From Marinococcus sp. PL1-022 (GTDB lineage: Bacteria; Bacillota; Bacilli; Bacillales; Marinococcaceae): a DNA stretch of 64,000 bases. The position numbers were made by a program, and so were the translations under genes. This document shows, piece by piece, positions 51,358 through 60,259 of the stretch (the first letter of the stretch is position 1; each line of letters opens with the position of its first letter). The notes beneath the pieces are model-generated. The model searched no databases, had not been told where the DNA came from, and saw only the letters and a list, made by a program, of their open reading frames with translations. Location of the stretch: NCBI RefSeq assembly GCF_033845285.1, contig NZ_JAWXCX010000001.1, positions 1,255,495-1,319,494 on the forward strand, written 5' to 3'.

Positions 51358-51682
51358 TAACACTCCTCAAACACTTTAAAGTGACTCCTTTATGTAACGA
51401 GTATTCATTTATTGTAGTATCTATCATGGCCAGGGAGAGGTTTTTTGTCAAATAATGTCTGAAGCTATTGAATGCGGAAAAAATGAACGAAAATCCTACC
51501 AAAAGAAACGCCGTAATACACAGACGGGGTGAAAAATCCATAAGGGTGGACGATATAAAGAGTATATGATGTTCGGGAGGAATGCATAATGCCAGCCATT
51601 TGCGATAAATGCTTTTTGCTTTCAAAAAATAATATAAATTTTTTGAAATACATCATGTCTCCCGGAAGCCTTCAGGCAGCGT
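51358..51682. other. Intergenic region between divergent genes
   Basis: I see no supported gene here. It should carry the promoters of the permease pair and of the diguanylate cyclase. Confidence 0.5.
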
Positions 51683-52729
51683 ATGCGTAAGTCGTCGTGG
51701 GAAGCACCGGGGTTTGAATATATATTTCGTTTTTTATTGACTGAACGGGAGAGAGCTGTTTTATATACTCTCTATCTGCTGTTTGTAGGTGTTTTATTCT
51801 TCGACAGTATTGTAGTGGTGGATTTTCCGTGGCCGGTTCTTATAGCATGGCTAATGTTTATAAGCGCCGGGCTTTATTTGATTCGACGTGGTTTTCGACG
51901 CCAACAGTCCATGCTCTTAACATTCTACATGATAGGCAGTATGGGCTGGTGGGCGGGAGCTGTCATAGCTACTGGCGGGGTGGTTAATAGTCCACTGGTG
52001 CATTACGGACAGGTGTTATGGGTGTTAAGTGCCCTGTCAGCCTCATGGCGCCTGAATGTGGCGGGTGGCACGGTGTTTGCAGCGACCCTCGTGGCTAGCT
52101 TGAGTATGTCCATGAGCCGCGTCGAGATGCTTGAAGCCGGGGGCGTAGTAGCCATTCACGGGCTGACGCTCGCTTTTGGCTGCCTGGCGGCAGTAGCTGT
52201 GCACCGGCACAGGATATGGATTACTCACTGGCAGGAGCAGGCTCATACCGACGATTTGACAGGCATGGCCAATCGGTCCGGATGGCTGGCCTGGTGGAAG
52301 CAGAAGGCGCCGACAGACGGCTGGATCGGCATAATTGACCTGAATAATTTTAAAACCATGAACGATACGTACGGTCATGAATGCGGGGATCAGGTATTGA
52401 TGGCAATGGCGGAAGAGCTGCAGGCATCACTGCCCCCGGAGTCATCTGCCGCCCGCATTGGCGGGGACGAGTTTATGATTTATCTTCCCTCTCACATGAG
52501 CGAAGCCGAGGCGGTGGACACCGTGTGGCAGTTGGCCCAGTGTGTCGGCCAGACTATGCAGATGCCGGTAACAGCGGCGCTGGGGCTGGCCCGGATAACA
52601 CCGAAGCATTGCGATTTTCAAGAGCTGTACCGGCGGGCTGATGCTCATATGTATCAGCAGAAGCAATCCAAAGCCTCATTTACGATGAATCCGGAGGCAC
52701 AAAATCGAAAAAGGACTGTCCAAAATTAG
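51683..52729 (+). CDS. Membrane-bound diguanylate cyclase (GGDEF)
   Basis: 348 aa: about six membrane helices (residues ~20-180) and a GGDEF domain with HTDDLTGMANRSGW, IIDLNNFKTMNDTYGHECGD and an intact RIGGDEFMIYL. It should make c-di-GMP from two GTP. The RxxD inhibitory site before GGDEF is missing, so product feedback is unlikely. The ATG at 51683 has only a weak binding site. The last codons run into the terminator stem and the TAG lies in its loop. Confidence 0.9.
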   Translation: MRKSSWEAPGFEYIFRFLLTERERAVLYTLYLLFVGVLFFDSIVVVDFPWPVLIAWLMFISAGLYLIRRGFRRQQSMLLTFYMIGSMGWWAGAVIATGGVVNSPLVHYGQVLWVLSALSASWRLNVAGGTVFAATLVASLSMSMSRVEMLEAGGVVAIHGLTLAFGCLAAVAVHRHRIWITHWQEQAHTDDLTGMANRSGWLAWWKQKAPTDGWIGIIDLNNFKTMNDTYGHECGDQVLMAMAEELQASLPPESSAARIGGDEFMIYLPSHMSEAEAVDTVWQLAQCVGQTMQMPVTAALGLARITPKHCDFQELYRRADAHMYQQKQSKASFTMNPEAQNRKRTVQN

Positions 52730-52747
52730 GACAGTCCTTTTTCGATT
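52703..52747 (+). terminator. Terminator overlapping the 3' end of the diguanylate cyclase gene
   Basis: A perfect 19-bp stem (52703-52721 with 52729-52747) around the 7-nt loop AAAATTA. The stem contains a run of five A and its T complement. Confidence 0.85.
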
Positions 52748-53014
52748 GAAGGTAAGCCCTGTGCTGTAGTTCTGGTTCTACATAAAGTGAAATTTACAAA
52801 GCCCTGCAAGAAAGATTAAGGAAAAATTAATTCATTTGCATTTATTACATAATATGGGAAAATATTTAAGGAAAGGACTGAATGCTCCAAGCCTATATCA
52901 AGGCATAAAAAGCAGCCGTGCGGATAGGCATACCGCCTGCCAGCTTTGTATATGGTTCACGTGAGGCAATTGTAGAAATTCAATTCAGATAGATACAGGA
53001 AAAGGGTGATTCTC

Positions 53015-53266
53015 TTGAGGAGATGGGGACCGAATACGTATCAGGATCGCAAGCAACGTCTCGAAGACCCACTGCAGCCCCGAAAAAAGGAGCAAAAATT
53101 CGATAAAATACCTATTGGTACTTTTTTTCTTATTGTACTGGCCATTTTCGTCGTTTATGGTTTCGTTTCTGCCGTTTTCGGCTATCATAATGAATTTATT
53201 GAACAGCTTTTTCATTGGGTGGCTAACGAACTGCTTTCAAGAGGCGGAAATGATTTAGAAATTTAA
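53015..53266 (+). CDS. Small membrane protein, 83 aa
   Basis: A basic, Gln/Arg-rich N-terminus (RRWGPNTYQDRKQRLEDPLQ) is followed by one hydrophobic helix (GTFFLIVLAIFVVYGFVSAVFGY) and an amphipathic C-terminus. TTG 53015 has AAGGGTG 8 nt upstream; GTG 53006 is an alternative. Not a recognised family. Confidence 0.6.
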   Translation: MRRWGPNTYQDRKQRLEDPLQPRKKEQKFDKIPIGTFFLIVLAIFVVYGFVSAVFGYHNEFIEQLFHWVANELLSRGGNDLEI

Positions 53267-53351
53267 CCGCAAGAATGCACAGAGAAAACTCTGATACTGT
53301 GTTTTATATGCATTTTCATCAAATAATATTTAAATTGCAGGTGTGTTAGCC

Positions 53352-53543
53352 ATGAAAGCCTTTATGTATATTTTCAGCATTGTATTAATAGTGTTTGGTT
53401 TATGTGTATTTGGAAGTACTTTTTTTCCTTTCTTTGATGGGCGGAGCACTATCATGTACAGAATACTGAGCGCGGTCATTGTTATAGGAAGTGTTTTAAG
53501 AATCGTTCGTTATAAAAAACGGAAAAAATTTATGGAAGCTTGA
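53352..53543 (+). CDS. Small two-helix membrane protein, 63 aa
   Basis: Starts MKAFMYIFSIVLIVFGLCVFG; a second helix is RILSAVIVIGSVLRIV, and the tail is RYKKRKKFMEA. ATG 53352 has CAGGTG about 8 nt upstream. It resembles other short Bacillus membrane proteins in layout only. Confidence 0.62.
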   Translation: MKAFMYIFSIVLIVFGLCVFGSTFFPFFDGRSTIMYRILSAVIVIGSVLRIVRYKKRKKFMEA

Positions 53544-53602
53544 AATCTGAGTTGAATACCGGAAAGCTTGTTGATGGATAGGTCATTTAGGAGGGTTTTT
53601 GG

Positions 53603-53776
53603 ATGAAATCTGAACGTTTATTGGGCCTGGTTGTTGCCTTGGTGGTCTGTTTAACTGTATTTTCTCTCGATGTCTGGGCATCGCCGCCTTTTGTAATTCT
53701 ATTGAGTATAGCTGTGGTTGCAGGTGTGGCCGCCACATTTTTGGGACATGAAATCTTTAGTCAGAAGAAGACATGA
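53603..53776 (+). CDS. Small two-helix membrane protein, 57 aa
   Basis: A 57-codon frame starting MKSERLLGLVVALVVCL with GGAGGG about 8 nt before ATG. Two hydrophobic helices separated by SLDVWASPP and a short polar tail (GHEIFSQKKT). Family not recognised; the binding site and hydrophobic pattern support it. Confidence 0.58.
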   Translation: MKSERLLGLVVALVVCLTVFSLDVWASPPFVILLSIAVVAGVAATFLGHEIFSQKKT

Positions 53777-53953
53777 AAGAAGAAGTATGAAGGCTGAATA
53801 GGAAAACAGCATTGATTATCTGCATGAAAATGAATATTTTAAAACAGGAGTATTTACGTTGGTAGTACGCACGAAGGTTGAGGAATATGAAGAATAGAAG
53901 TTTATTTGTACGTTATCTGATTGTTTTAAGATATGTAAGGAGCCAGGGAAAAT

Positions 53954-54136
53954 ATGCATATAAAAACATTCATTAAAGGCAGCTTATATGTTGTACTTGC
54001 ACTCTATACGATAGTTTTTCTGGCTTACAGTATAAAAACGGGGGACTGGAACCTTCTAGTGTATATTTTTGGTCTCATTTTTATGGCCAGTCCTTTTATT
54101 GGTATGTACTATGTGTTTTTTCCGCCGAGTCCATAG
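53954..54136 (+). CDS. Small two-helix membrane protein, 60 aa
   Basis: Starts MHIKTFIKGSLYVVLALY; helices are YVVLALYTIVFLAYSI and LLVYIFGLIFMASPFIGMYYVFF. CAGGGA lies about 6 nt before ATG, and AAGGAG further up. Fourth in a row of short membrane proteins on the + strand (53.0-54.1 kb). Not recognised. Confidence 0.58.
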   Translation: MHIKTFIKGSLYVVLALYTIVFLAYSIKTGDWNLLVYIFGLIFMASPFIGMYYVFFPPSP

Positions 54137-54335
54137 GTGTTGAAGTGTAATCAATCTTTTGGGAAAGCATGGCTGCTTTAGGAATTTTGGCGTTAAAAAT
54201 AATGGTTGTTTCTTTATTATTCCAAATGAATGCTTTTTTTATAAATAATTTTAGACATAGGGGATAATATTATTTATTACTTTTAAGAGAATTACGAAAA
54301 ATCAGGCTTTCATGATTTGATTTATATGTATCGCC

Positions 54336-54359
54336 TTCCTCATGAGCGCTCATGAGGAA
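54336..54359. repeat. 24-bp perfect palindrome
   Basis: Arms TTCCTCATGAGC and GCTCATGAGGAA meet without a loop. No T tract follows, so it is not a standard terminator. It is followed directly by CACGTG. It could be a regulator operator. Confidence 0.7.
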
Positions 54360-54375
54360 CACGTGTGGCATGAAA

Positions 54376-54399
54376 GAGCAAAGCTTATCATCTTTGCTC
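54376..54399 (-). terminator. Hairpin past the DUF421 gene
   Basis: GAGCAAAG and CTTTGCTC form an 8-bp stem, followed on the minus strand by only TTTC. Possibly the DUF421 gene terminator. Nothing else gene-like lies between 54137 and 54449. Confidence 0.4.
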
Positions 54400-54449
54400 C
54401 TGGTCAACGTATTTCTTTTTTTGCTCCGGTGTAAACGTGGGACGGACAA

Positions 54450-55127
54450 TTACGTTTCTTGTCTTGTTTGTACAAAAAAGCCGTCTTTGCTGGTCCATTC
54501 TGCAAAATAAAGGTCATTCAGCTGGTAGCCGAGGTGATGCAATGCTTCTTTTAGGCGCGGGGCATCCCAGCCCGAGGCCTGAAGATTGGATAGATGCATG
54601 GCTCCATTTTCCACGAGCAAAAAAGAAGGTTCATTTCGTGCTGGTGTTTCCGGATTATCGTTCGTGGAGGAAGGGCCTGCATCGGCCTTTTCCAAAACAC
54701 TGACTGTGCCGCTGGTTTCCAGAATCGCATATTCGACATCACGAAAAGAAAAAATCCCCTGGGTGCGCAGCAGCATGCGAAGCTGTTCCAGTTCCAGCTT
54801 ATTTTTCTTGAGATTGTGGTGATAGACCTGCCCATCCTGCATCAGCACCGTGTTTGCTCCTTTGATAAACCAGCGGAATCCGTCAAACTTTTGCGTTAAT
54901 GTTTCTAGCGCATAAATGACGAGGCCCCAAAGGACAAAGGTAAATACCATATGAAACCAGTGGACATCAGTGTTGTATAACCCCTGTTCGACGATGCCCC
55001 CAAGTACTAAAACGTAGACAAAATCCAACGGGGTCACTTGAGCCAGCTGCTTTTTGCCCAGCAGACGGGTAATCACAATGATTCCGATCAGCCCAATGCC
55101 AATGGAGATCATAATAGACATAAACAT
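54450..55127 (-). CDS. DUF421 (YetF/YrbG-type) membrane protein
   Basis: 225 aa with three N-terminal helices and a cytosolic alpha/beta domain. TRLLGKKQLAQVTPLDFVYVLVLGG is the diagnostic first block (residues 20-45), and LRMLLRTQGIFSFRDVEYAILE the second. The family has no assigned biochemical role; in Bacillus some members are sporulation-linked. The ATG sits 6-8 nt past AAAGGAA. Confidence 0.87.
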   Translation of the reverse strand: MFMSIMISIGIGLIGIIVITRLLGKKQLAQVTPLDFVYVLVLGGIVEQGLYNTDVHWFHMVFTFVLWGLVIYALETLTQKFDGFRWFIKGANTVLMQDGQVYHHNLKKNKLELEQLRMLLRTQGIFSFRDVEYAILETSGTVSVLEKADAGPSSTNDNPETPARNEPSFLLVENGAMHLSNLQASGWDAPRLKEALHHLGYQLNDLYFAEWTSKDGFFVQTRQET

Positions 55128-55487
55128 AAGCTGTCTTTCCTTTCTATAACTTCAGATTGAGCCTGCTAGAACGTGAAAATACTCATACGAAGGCCGCTAC
55201 CCCGACACAAATATTGATGTATGGTTTCTGGGGGAAGGATTTGGCACGTACTCGTTAATGTTAATATGCATTTCACACGAAGAGGGCTGATCCATCTTTT
55301 CATTTTTCATGGCTTATCGCAAATTTTTCAACAATATAGAGGTAATTATTAAAAATCCCTCTTCGAATCATTCATCGTTTGGAGGCTAAGGCTCGAAAGA
55401 GATACATTCTGGATAAATATACTCTGAGAAGCCGATTCTTTATTGGATGGTATCGTGACAAGAGAACAAAAATAGAAGGGAAAGCTC
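55128..55487. other. Intergenic region between divergent genes
   Basis: A 360-bp stretch with no gene that I can support. It should hold the promoters of the flanking membrane-protein genes, but no consensus site stands out. Confidence 0.5.
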
Positions 55488-55898
55488 ATGATGAATGAAC
55501 AACTATGGTTTCTCGTAGAACTGTTCGCAAATTTATTGCTAATATCGAGTGGATTGGCCCTGACAATGACTCTGACAAAGCGATGGTATAGGAAGCGTAA
55601 TGGAGAGGATCGTCCACAAGACTATGCGAACGATACTCATCAAAAAATCACAATGTGGTTTGTCCTCATTATCGTTTTTCTTTTGGTTCCACTCATGAAT
55701 CTGGAACGAACCTCGGGCCATTTGGTCTTCCTGTTCATTACCCTTCCCTTATTTTTGTTGTACCTCCTGATTGGAACGTATTTATGGAAAAAGGTGAGCA
55801 GTAATAAAGATGATTATTGGTATGACTGGTGGCTCTCAGGAGGTTTTTTGGTATGGTTTGTGCTTTTCATGATGGGTAAGCAATGGTGGGGGATATAA
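55488..55898 (+). CDS. Membrane protein of unknown family, 136 aa
   Basis: Four hydrophobic segments: WFLVELFANLLLISSGLALTM, MWFVLIIVFLLVPLM, LVFLFITLPLFLLYLLIGTYLW and a Trp/Gly-rich last one (WWLSGGFLVWFVLFMMG). The loop between the first two is charged (KRWYRKRNGEDRPQD). GAAGGGAAAG lies about 8 nt before the paired ATGs at 55488/55491. Not recognised. Confidence 0.72.
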   Translation: MMNEQLWFLVELFANLLLISSGLALTMTLTKRWYRKRNGEDRPQDYANDTHQKITMWFVLIIVFLLVPLMNLERTSGHLVFLFITLPLFLLYLLIGTYLWKKVSSNKDDYWYDWWLSGGFLVWFVLFMMGKQWWGI

Positions 55899-56134
55899 AA
55901 GTTTTGATAAATGGCGGTAACGTAACAAACAGAAGAATGTTGGCTTCTCATCTATGAACGGACACAGGTGGGCACTTATGAAAAGAGAAGGTTTAGGAAG
56001 AATGAGATTTTGAGGCAATAATCACTATGGAGCATTAAGAGCCCGAACATTGTTTTTTCAGGGTAAGCAAAAATGCTTCCTGGAAGAGGTCTATAGTCCG
56101 TTTTCGTTTATATAGAAACGAAAAAAAAGAGCCA

Positions 56135-56166
56135 GGCTTTGATGACGGCCAGGTCCTGGTTTTTTG
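56135..56166 (+). terminator. Weak hairpin with T run
   Basis: CCAGG and CCTGG arms with a long loop, followed by TTTTTTG. A possible terminator of the upstream 136-aa membrane protein transcript. Confidence 0.35.
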
Positions 56167-56847
56167 ATCACGTTGCATATGATAGTAGAAGACGGGATTC
56201 TCTTAACACAAAAGCAACCCTTCACCCGGATTCCCTTATTCTCTCGCGGCAGGCAGGGGTTCGCGTCTGGAGGGGTGACTGGTACCAAGGAAGCCCCATT
56301 TTTTCCGAACATTCCTACGGGGGAAATATTTTCAGTTACCCATAAAGAAGAAGTAAATGGCAGGCTCGTAGCCAAAAAACCGCTCGTCTATGAGGGAACG
56401 GTTATTAACGATATTTCCCTTACATTTCAAGATGGACGAATAACGTCCTATGCTGCAGCCAATGGACAAAAAGCATTAGAGCGTCTGATCGAAACAGACG
56501 AAGGTTCTCATTATTTAGGGGGAATTGCCCTAGTCTCTAGCCATTCACTTCTTGCTCAGACAAATACGCTTTTTTACAATACTCTGTTTGATGAAAATAC
56601 AGACTGCCATATTGGCATCTGTAACGCTTCGCCTTTCAATCTTCAATATGGCAGCAGTTTATCGAAACAAGCGTTGGAGGCAGCCGGACTGAATACATCC
56701 CTTCTGACGGTAAATGTCACTTTCGGCACGGAAGATATGAAGGTGATGGGGGTCAAAAAAGACTGGGAAGAAACTGTATCTATGAAAGTAGATACAGTTT
56801 CTTCTTTGTTAAAAGGTGTGGCAATAATGTTACATATTGATATATAA
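56164..56847 (+). pseudogene. C-terminal remnant of an M29 aminopeptidase
   Basis: From about residue 45 on, the frame matches the C-terminal half of M29 (AmpS/PepS) aminopeptidases: PNIPTGEIFSVTHKEEVNG, KPLVYEGTVINDISLTFQDG, LIETDEGSHYLGGIALV and NTLFYNTLFDENTDCHIG. The N-terminal domain (~180 aa) is missing and the first ~45 residues look like non-coding sequence. Where a catalytic Glu is expected (LGEIAL) it reads LGGIAL. The C-terminus runs into a terminator. The gene is therefore almost certainly dead. Confidence 0.75.
56767..56808 (+). terminator. Terminator inside the end of the M29 remnant
   Basis: GAAGAAACTGTATCTA pairs perfectly with TAGATACAGTTTCTTC (16 bp) around a 6-nt loop, followed by TTTGTT. 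Confidence 0.75.
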
Positions 56848-56875
56848 AAACAATTTTCAAACAATTGTCACAGCA

Positions 56876-56905
56876 TTGATGAGTGAAAACCGATACGATG
56901 ATACT
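56876..56905 (+). promoter_or_regulatory. Candidate promoter of the nos-like operon
   Basis: TTGATG, 17-18 bp, TGATAC/GATACT, about 60 nt upstream of the first gene. No full FNR palindrome is visible; a TGTCACA-like half-site is present at about 56866. Confidence 0.35.
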
Positions 56906-56966
56906 AACGAGTCCGGTAAACGTTTGGAGTCTTGCCGGGCTACCATCGAATAGAGGGGAGAACCAT

Positions 56967-57611
56967 ATGAACAAGAAAAGCATGATAATGCTGTCATCAA
57001 TGCTGGTAACAACAGGAATCATGACGTCGTGTGGTGGAGAAACAGGCCAGGAGGAAAACAGTGAAGGTCAAAACCAGATGCAGGAAGAATCGCAGGAGGA
57101 GAATGGAGAAAACGCCAGCGGGGACGACACAGCCAATATCGACAACATGACGGCCGAAGAGCCGGGGAAAAATGAAACCTGCTACTACTGTGAAATGGGG
57201 ATTCCACATCCAGAAGACGAGCAGTCTGTGTTTACCGCCCAGGCCATCACGAATGACGGCGAGCGCGTCTTTTTTGATGATTCCGGGTGCGTAGAAAATG
57301 CGGAACAGGAACAGGATGAGGAGTTCGCGAAAGTATGGGTAAAAGATTACAGTTCGGATGAATGGACCGAGCGGGAAGGAACCACGGTAGTGGCCGATAA
57401 TTCTCTCGAGACACCAATGAGTTATCAGTATGCGTTCTTTGAAGAAGAAGCGGATGCCGATGCGTATGTGGAAGAGCATGAGGCTGAAGCTGCTTCCTGG
57501 GAAGATGTACAGGCCGATGCTCATGAGCGCGCACAGGGTGGGAGCATGGATCATGAAGAAATGAATCATGAGGACATGGACAGTCACGATGACGAACAGG
57601 ACAACTCGTAA
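56967..57611 (+). CDS. NosL-like lipoprotein with acidic linker and His/Met-rich tail
   Basis: 214 aa: a signal peptide with Cys22 (IMTSC), a long Glu/Gln/Asn-rich linker to about residue 68, a NosL domain containing CYYCEMGIP (Cys72, Cys75, Met77), ERVFFDDSGCV and ETPMSYQYAFF, and a tail with MDHEEMNHEDMDSH. CxxCxM is the copper(I)-binding motif of NosL; the His/Met/Asp tail may bind extra metal. AGGGGAGA lies about 7 nt before ATG. First gene of the operon; its end overlaps the nosD start by 23 nt. Confidence 0.85.
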   Translation: MNKKSMIMLSSMLVTTGIMTSCGGETGQEENSEGQNQMQEESQEENGENASGDDTANIDNMTAEEPGKNETCYYCEMGIPHPEDEQSVFTAQAITNDGERVFFDDSGCVENAEQEQDEEFAKVWVKDYSSDEWTEREGTTVVADNSLETPMSYQYAFFEEEADADAYVEEHEAEAASWEDVQADAHERAQGGSMDHEEMNHEDMDSHDDEQDNS

Positions 57612-58977
57612 GAACGGCAGGCGGCTTTCGAGTCTCCTGTTATTTACATTGCTGACTATGAGTTACCCCGGTCAAGCCCAGGCCGAAACCTCGATACAGG
57701 AACAGATCGATCAAGCGGAACCGGGAGACACGGTCACTGTGAGCGAAGATGTCGCAGAAGAATCGGTAACGATCGATAAACCGCTAACGCTGCAAGGCGA
57801 CGGCGTGACGATGAGGAATGATGCGGGAGAAACTCTTCTCGCTGTCGAATCGGAGGATGTCACCATCGAAGGGATCCGCTTCGTGCAGGAAGATACCCAA
57901 ATTGAGGAAAGCATTGTGCCGGGGCAGGAATACGAGGCCGTTGAGTCCGAACCGGTCGTTTCTATTACGGATAGTGAGGGATTTACGTTTACCAATAACG
58001 AAGTAAAGATGATCGGATCTGGGCTGTATGCGGAAGCCAGCGATGCGTTTACCGTCACGAATAATGAATTTAACGGAACCTATTCTTCCTACGTGAACCA
58101 GGGGCTGGCAGCCGTCGAATTGTACGAAACCAATCAGGTGACCATTACGGGAAATGATGTCGAAAATGCGCTCGACGGTTTTTACCTGGATTCGCTTCAG
58201 GAAGCCGTCATTCATGAAAACGCGGTGACCGATTCCAGGTATGCCGTTCACTTGATGTACAGCTCCCAGGTGGAAGGTCACTCCAACCGTTTTCAGGACA
58301 ATGTCAACGGGCTGATGATCATGGATTCGGAGGAAGCGGAATTTTTTGAAAACACCTTAACGGATCAGTTTGATGTCCGCGGCTATGGGCTGCTGGTGTA
58401 CCGGTCGGAAAATATTCACCTGCATGACAATGAGATTTCACGTAACAGTACCGGGGTAAAACTCGAGGAAACCGAAAACGTTTCGATTCACGATAATGTG
58501 ATTGCCGGGAATCAGGTGGGACTGAGCTGGGAACGGCAGCAGGCAGACGTCAACTTTTATCATAATGACATGGTCAGCAATGTTCTATCTACGCAAGGGG
58601 CATTCGTCGAGAAACTATCCCTGTCCCATCAAGCAAAAGGAAACTACTGGAGTGACTATGCTTTGATCGATAAGAATGGGGATGGTGTAGGAGAGGCACC
58701 ATATGTCGCAGGATCCATCTACGACGCCATGCTGACGGATCATCCGGAATGGCAATTGTTTATGCACAGCCCGTCCATGACGCTGTGGAGTCAGGTGTCC
58801 GAGTGGCTTCCCTCACAGACCGGCCAAGAAGTCACGGACGAACAACCCCGTGTCGATTCCGATTTTGAACGAGCCAATGAGCCGTTAACGTCCGGAACAT
58901 TTGCCGGCGTTGGCGGCGTACTGCTTCTGCTTTCCGGGGCTGGGATGTACTATTTCCAAAGGAGGAACAGCAAATGA
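57589..58977 (+). CDS. nosD: NosD, periplasmic-type beta-helix protein
   Basis: 462 aa with a signal peptide (LLLFTLLTMSYPGQAQAE), a right-handed beta-helix made of repeated strand blocks (GLYAEASDAFTVTNNEFNG; VTITGNDVENALDGFY; SENIHLHDNEISRNSTGV; GNYWSDY near the end) and a C-terminal membrane helix (GVLLLLSGAGMYYF). NosD works outside the membrane with NosF and NosY in maturing the copper site of nitrous oxide reductase. ATG 57589 is chosen because it gives a clean signal peptide; initiation is probably coupled to the upstream gene. Confidence 0.9.
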   Translation: MTNRTTRKNGRRLSSLLLFTLLTMSYPGQAQAETSIQEQIDQAEPGDTVTVSEDVAEESVTIDKPLTLQGDGVTMRNDAGETLLAVESEDVTIEGIRFVQEDTQIEESIVPGQEYEAVESEPVVSITDSEGFTFTNNEVKMIGSGLYAEASDAFTVTNNEFNGTYSSYVNQGLAAVELYETNQVTITGNDVENALDGFYLDSLQEAVIHENAVTDSRYAVHLMYSSQVEGHSNRFQDNVNGLMIMDSEEAEFFENTLTDQFDVRGYGLLVYRSENIHLHDNEISRNSTGVKLEETENVSIHDNVIAGNQVGLSWERQQADVNFYHNDMVSNVLSTQGAFVEKLSLSHQAKGNYWSDYALIDKNGDGVGEAPYVAGSIYDAMLTDHPEWQLFMHSPSMTLWSQVSEWLPSQTGQEVTDEQPRVDSDFERANEPLTSGTFAGVGGVLLLLSGAGMYYFQRRNSK

Positions 58978-59432
58978 AAAAAGCACCGATGGTTTTAACG
59001 GTCATGGCAAGTCTTGCGTTGAGTGCCTGTCAGCAGGCCTCGCATGATCCCCACGGCATCGACCATGACGTGGATACATGCGAAATCTGTAACATGGCCA
59101 TTAACAACACCCAGGCGGCGACTCAAATCGTCATGGAAGATGGCAGTGCCGTGAAATTTGATGATATTGGCTGCATGATGCAGTACAAAAAAGAGCAGGC
59201 AGGGGAGTCGGAAAGCTTCCATACCGAATATATTAACAGCTACGGGGAAGAAAGCTGGACCGAGGCCGAAGAAAGCGTCTACGTTTACGATGAAGATATC
59301 TCGACCCCGATGGGGAACGGTGTGATCAGCTTTGGCTCTGAGTCAGAAGCCGAAGCTTATATGGAATCGGAGGACCAGGGTGAATTACTGAGTTATCAAG
59401 ATCTATCTGACCACGACTGGAACAGCTTTTAA
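58974..59432 (+). CDS. nosL: NosL copper-binding lipoprotein
   Basis: 152 aa with lipobox Cys19 (LALSAC), the copper motif CEICNMAI (Cys36, Cys39, Met41), KFDDIGCMMQY and STPMGNGVISF. It starts in an ATGA overlap with nosD; the SD-like AGGAGG lies inside the nosD end. This is the ordinary-size NosL; the operon also has a longer NosL-like protein first, so the function is duplicated. Delivers Cu(I) by family analogy. Confidence 0.9.
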   Translation: MKKAPMVLTVMASLALSACQQASHDPHGIDHDVDTCEICNMAINNTQAATQIVMEDGSAVKFDDIGCMMQYKKEQAGESESFHTEYINSYGEESWTEAEESVYVYDEDISTPMGNGVISFGSESEAEAYMESEDQGELLSYQDLSDHDWNSF

Positions 59433-59434
59433 CG

Positions 59435-60259
59435 ATGTTTGCAGCCTTTTACAGAAACGATATGAAGCAATTCACCCGCAATCAGTGGCTTGTATGGTTT
59501 GGCCTGTTATTTGTGTTGGTCTCGACCAGCTTCATTCTCTTTGGAGGCGCCAACACGGAAACTTATGACGGCTTCAATACCACAACGGCGAGCCTGCTGA
59601 ACGTGAATCTATTCCTGCTGCCACTTATCCTCTTTGTCATGGGAGCCGTCAGTGTAGCAGCAGAAAAAGAGGAAGGGTTGTTTGCATTGGTAGTAAGCTA
59701 TCCGATCTCTTATATGCAGCTGGTAACGGCAAAAATATTGTCGCTTGTTACAGCCATGCTGCTTATCTTATGTTTTAGCTACGGCGTAGCTTCCATGGCG
59801 GGCTTTTTTACAGGAACATCACTTGCCTCGAATACATTGATATTATTTCTCTTTTTATCCGTGCTGCTTATAGTACTGTTGGCTCCGTTAGCCATTTTCA
59901 TGGGTGTTTGTACGTCCACGAAGTTTCAAGCGATGGCTCTGGCCCTGGGCGTATGGGCTTTTTTGGTGCTGTTGTATGAATTTTTGTTTATGGGCCTGAT
60001 TACGATGGTACCACCATTGTCGCTGACGGTCTTTTTAACCCTGGCCGTGGCAGCTAACCCAGTGGAATTGGTACGCGTAGCGACCATTATCATTATGGAT
60101 GGCGGGGTGTCCCTCGGACCTTCCTTATATGATTTTACGGCCTATTTATCCGGGGGATTCGGTGCTTTGATTCTGGCCGTCTTTGCAGTGCTCTGGCTAA
60201 TAGTGCCAACGGCCGTTAGTTACGGTCTGATTCGAGGAGGGAAAACGCATGGAAGCTAG
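59435..60259 (+). CDS. nosY: NosY-like ABC-2 permease
   Basis: A 274-aa membrane protein with six helices, starting FYRNDMKQFTRNQWLVWFGLLF. VMGAVSVAAEKEEGLFALVV and SYMQLVTAKILS form the typical cytosolic loop of NosY. It begins 2 nt after the nosL stop and overlaps the ATPase gene by 11 bp. It should pair with the ATPase and NosD. Confidence 0.86.
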   Translation: MFAAFYRNDMKQFTRNQWLVWFGLLFVLVSTSFILFGGANTETYDGFNTTTASLLNVNLFLLPLILFVMGAVSVAAEKEEGLFALVVSYPISYMQLVTAKILSLVTAMLLILCFSYGVASMAGFFTGTSLASNTLILFLFLSVLLIVLLAPLAIFMGVCTSTKFQAMALALGVWAFLVLLYEFLFMGLITMVPPLSLTVFLTLAVAANPVELVRVATIIIMDGGVSLGPSLYDFTAYLSGGFGALILAVFAVLWLIVPTAVSYGLIRGGKTHGS

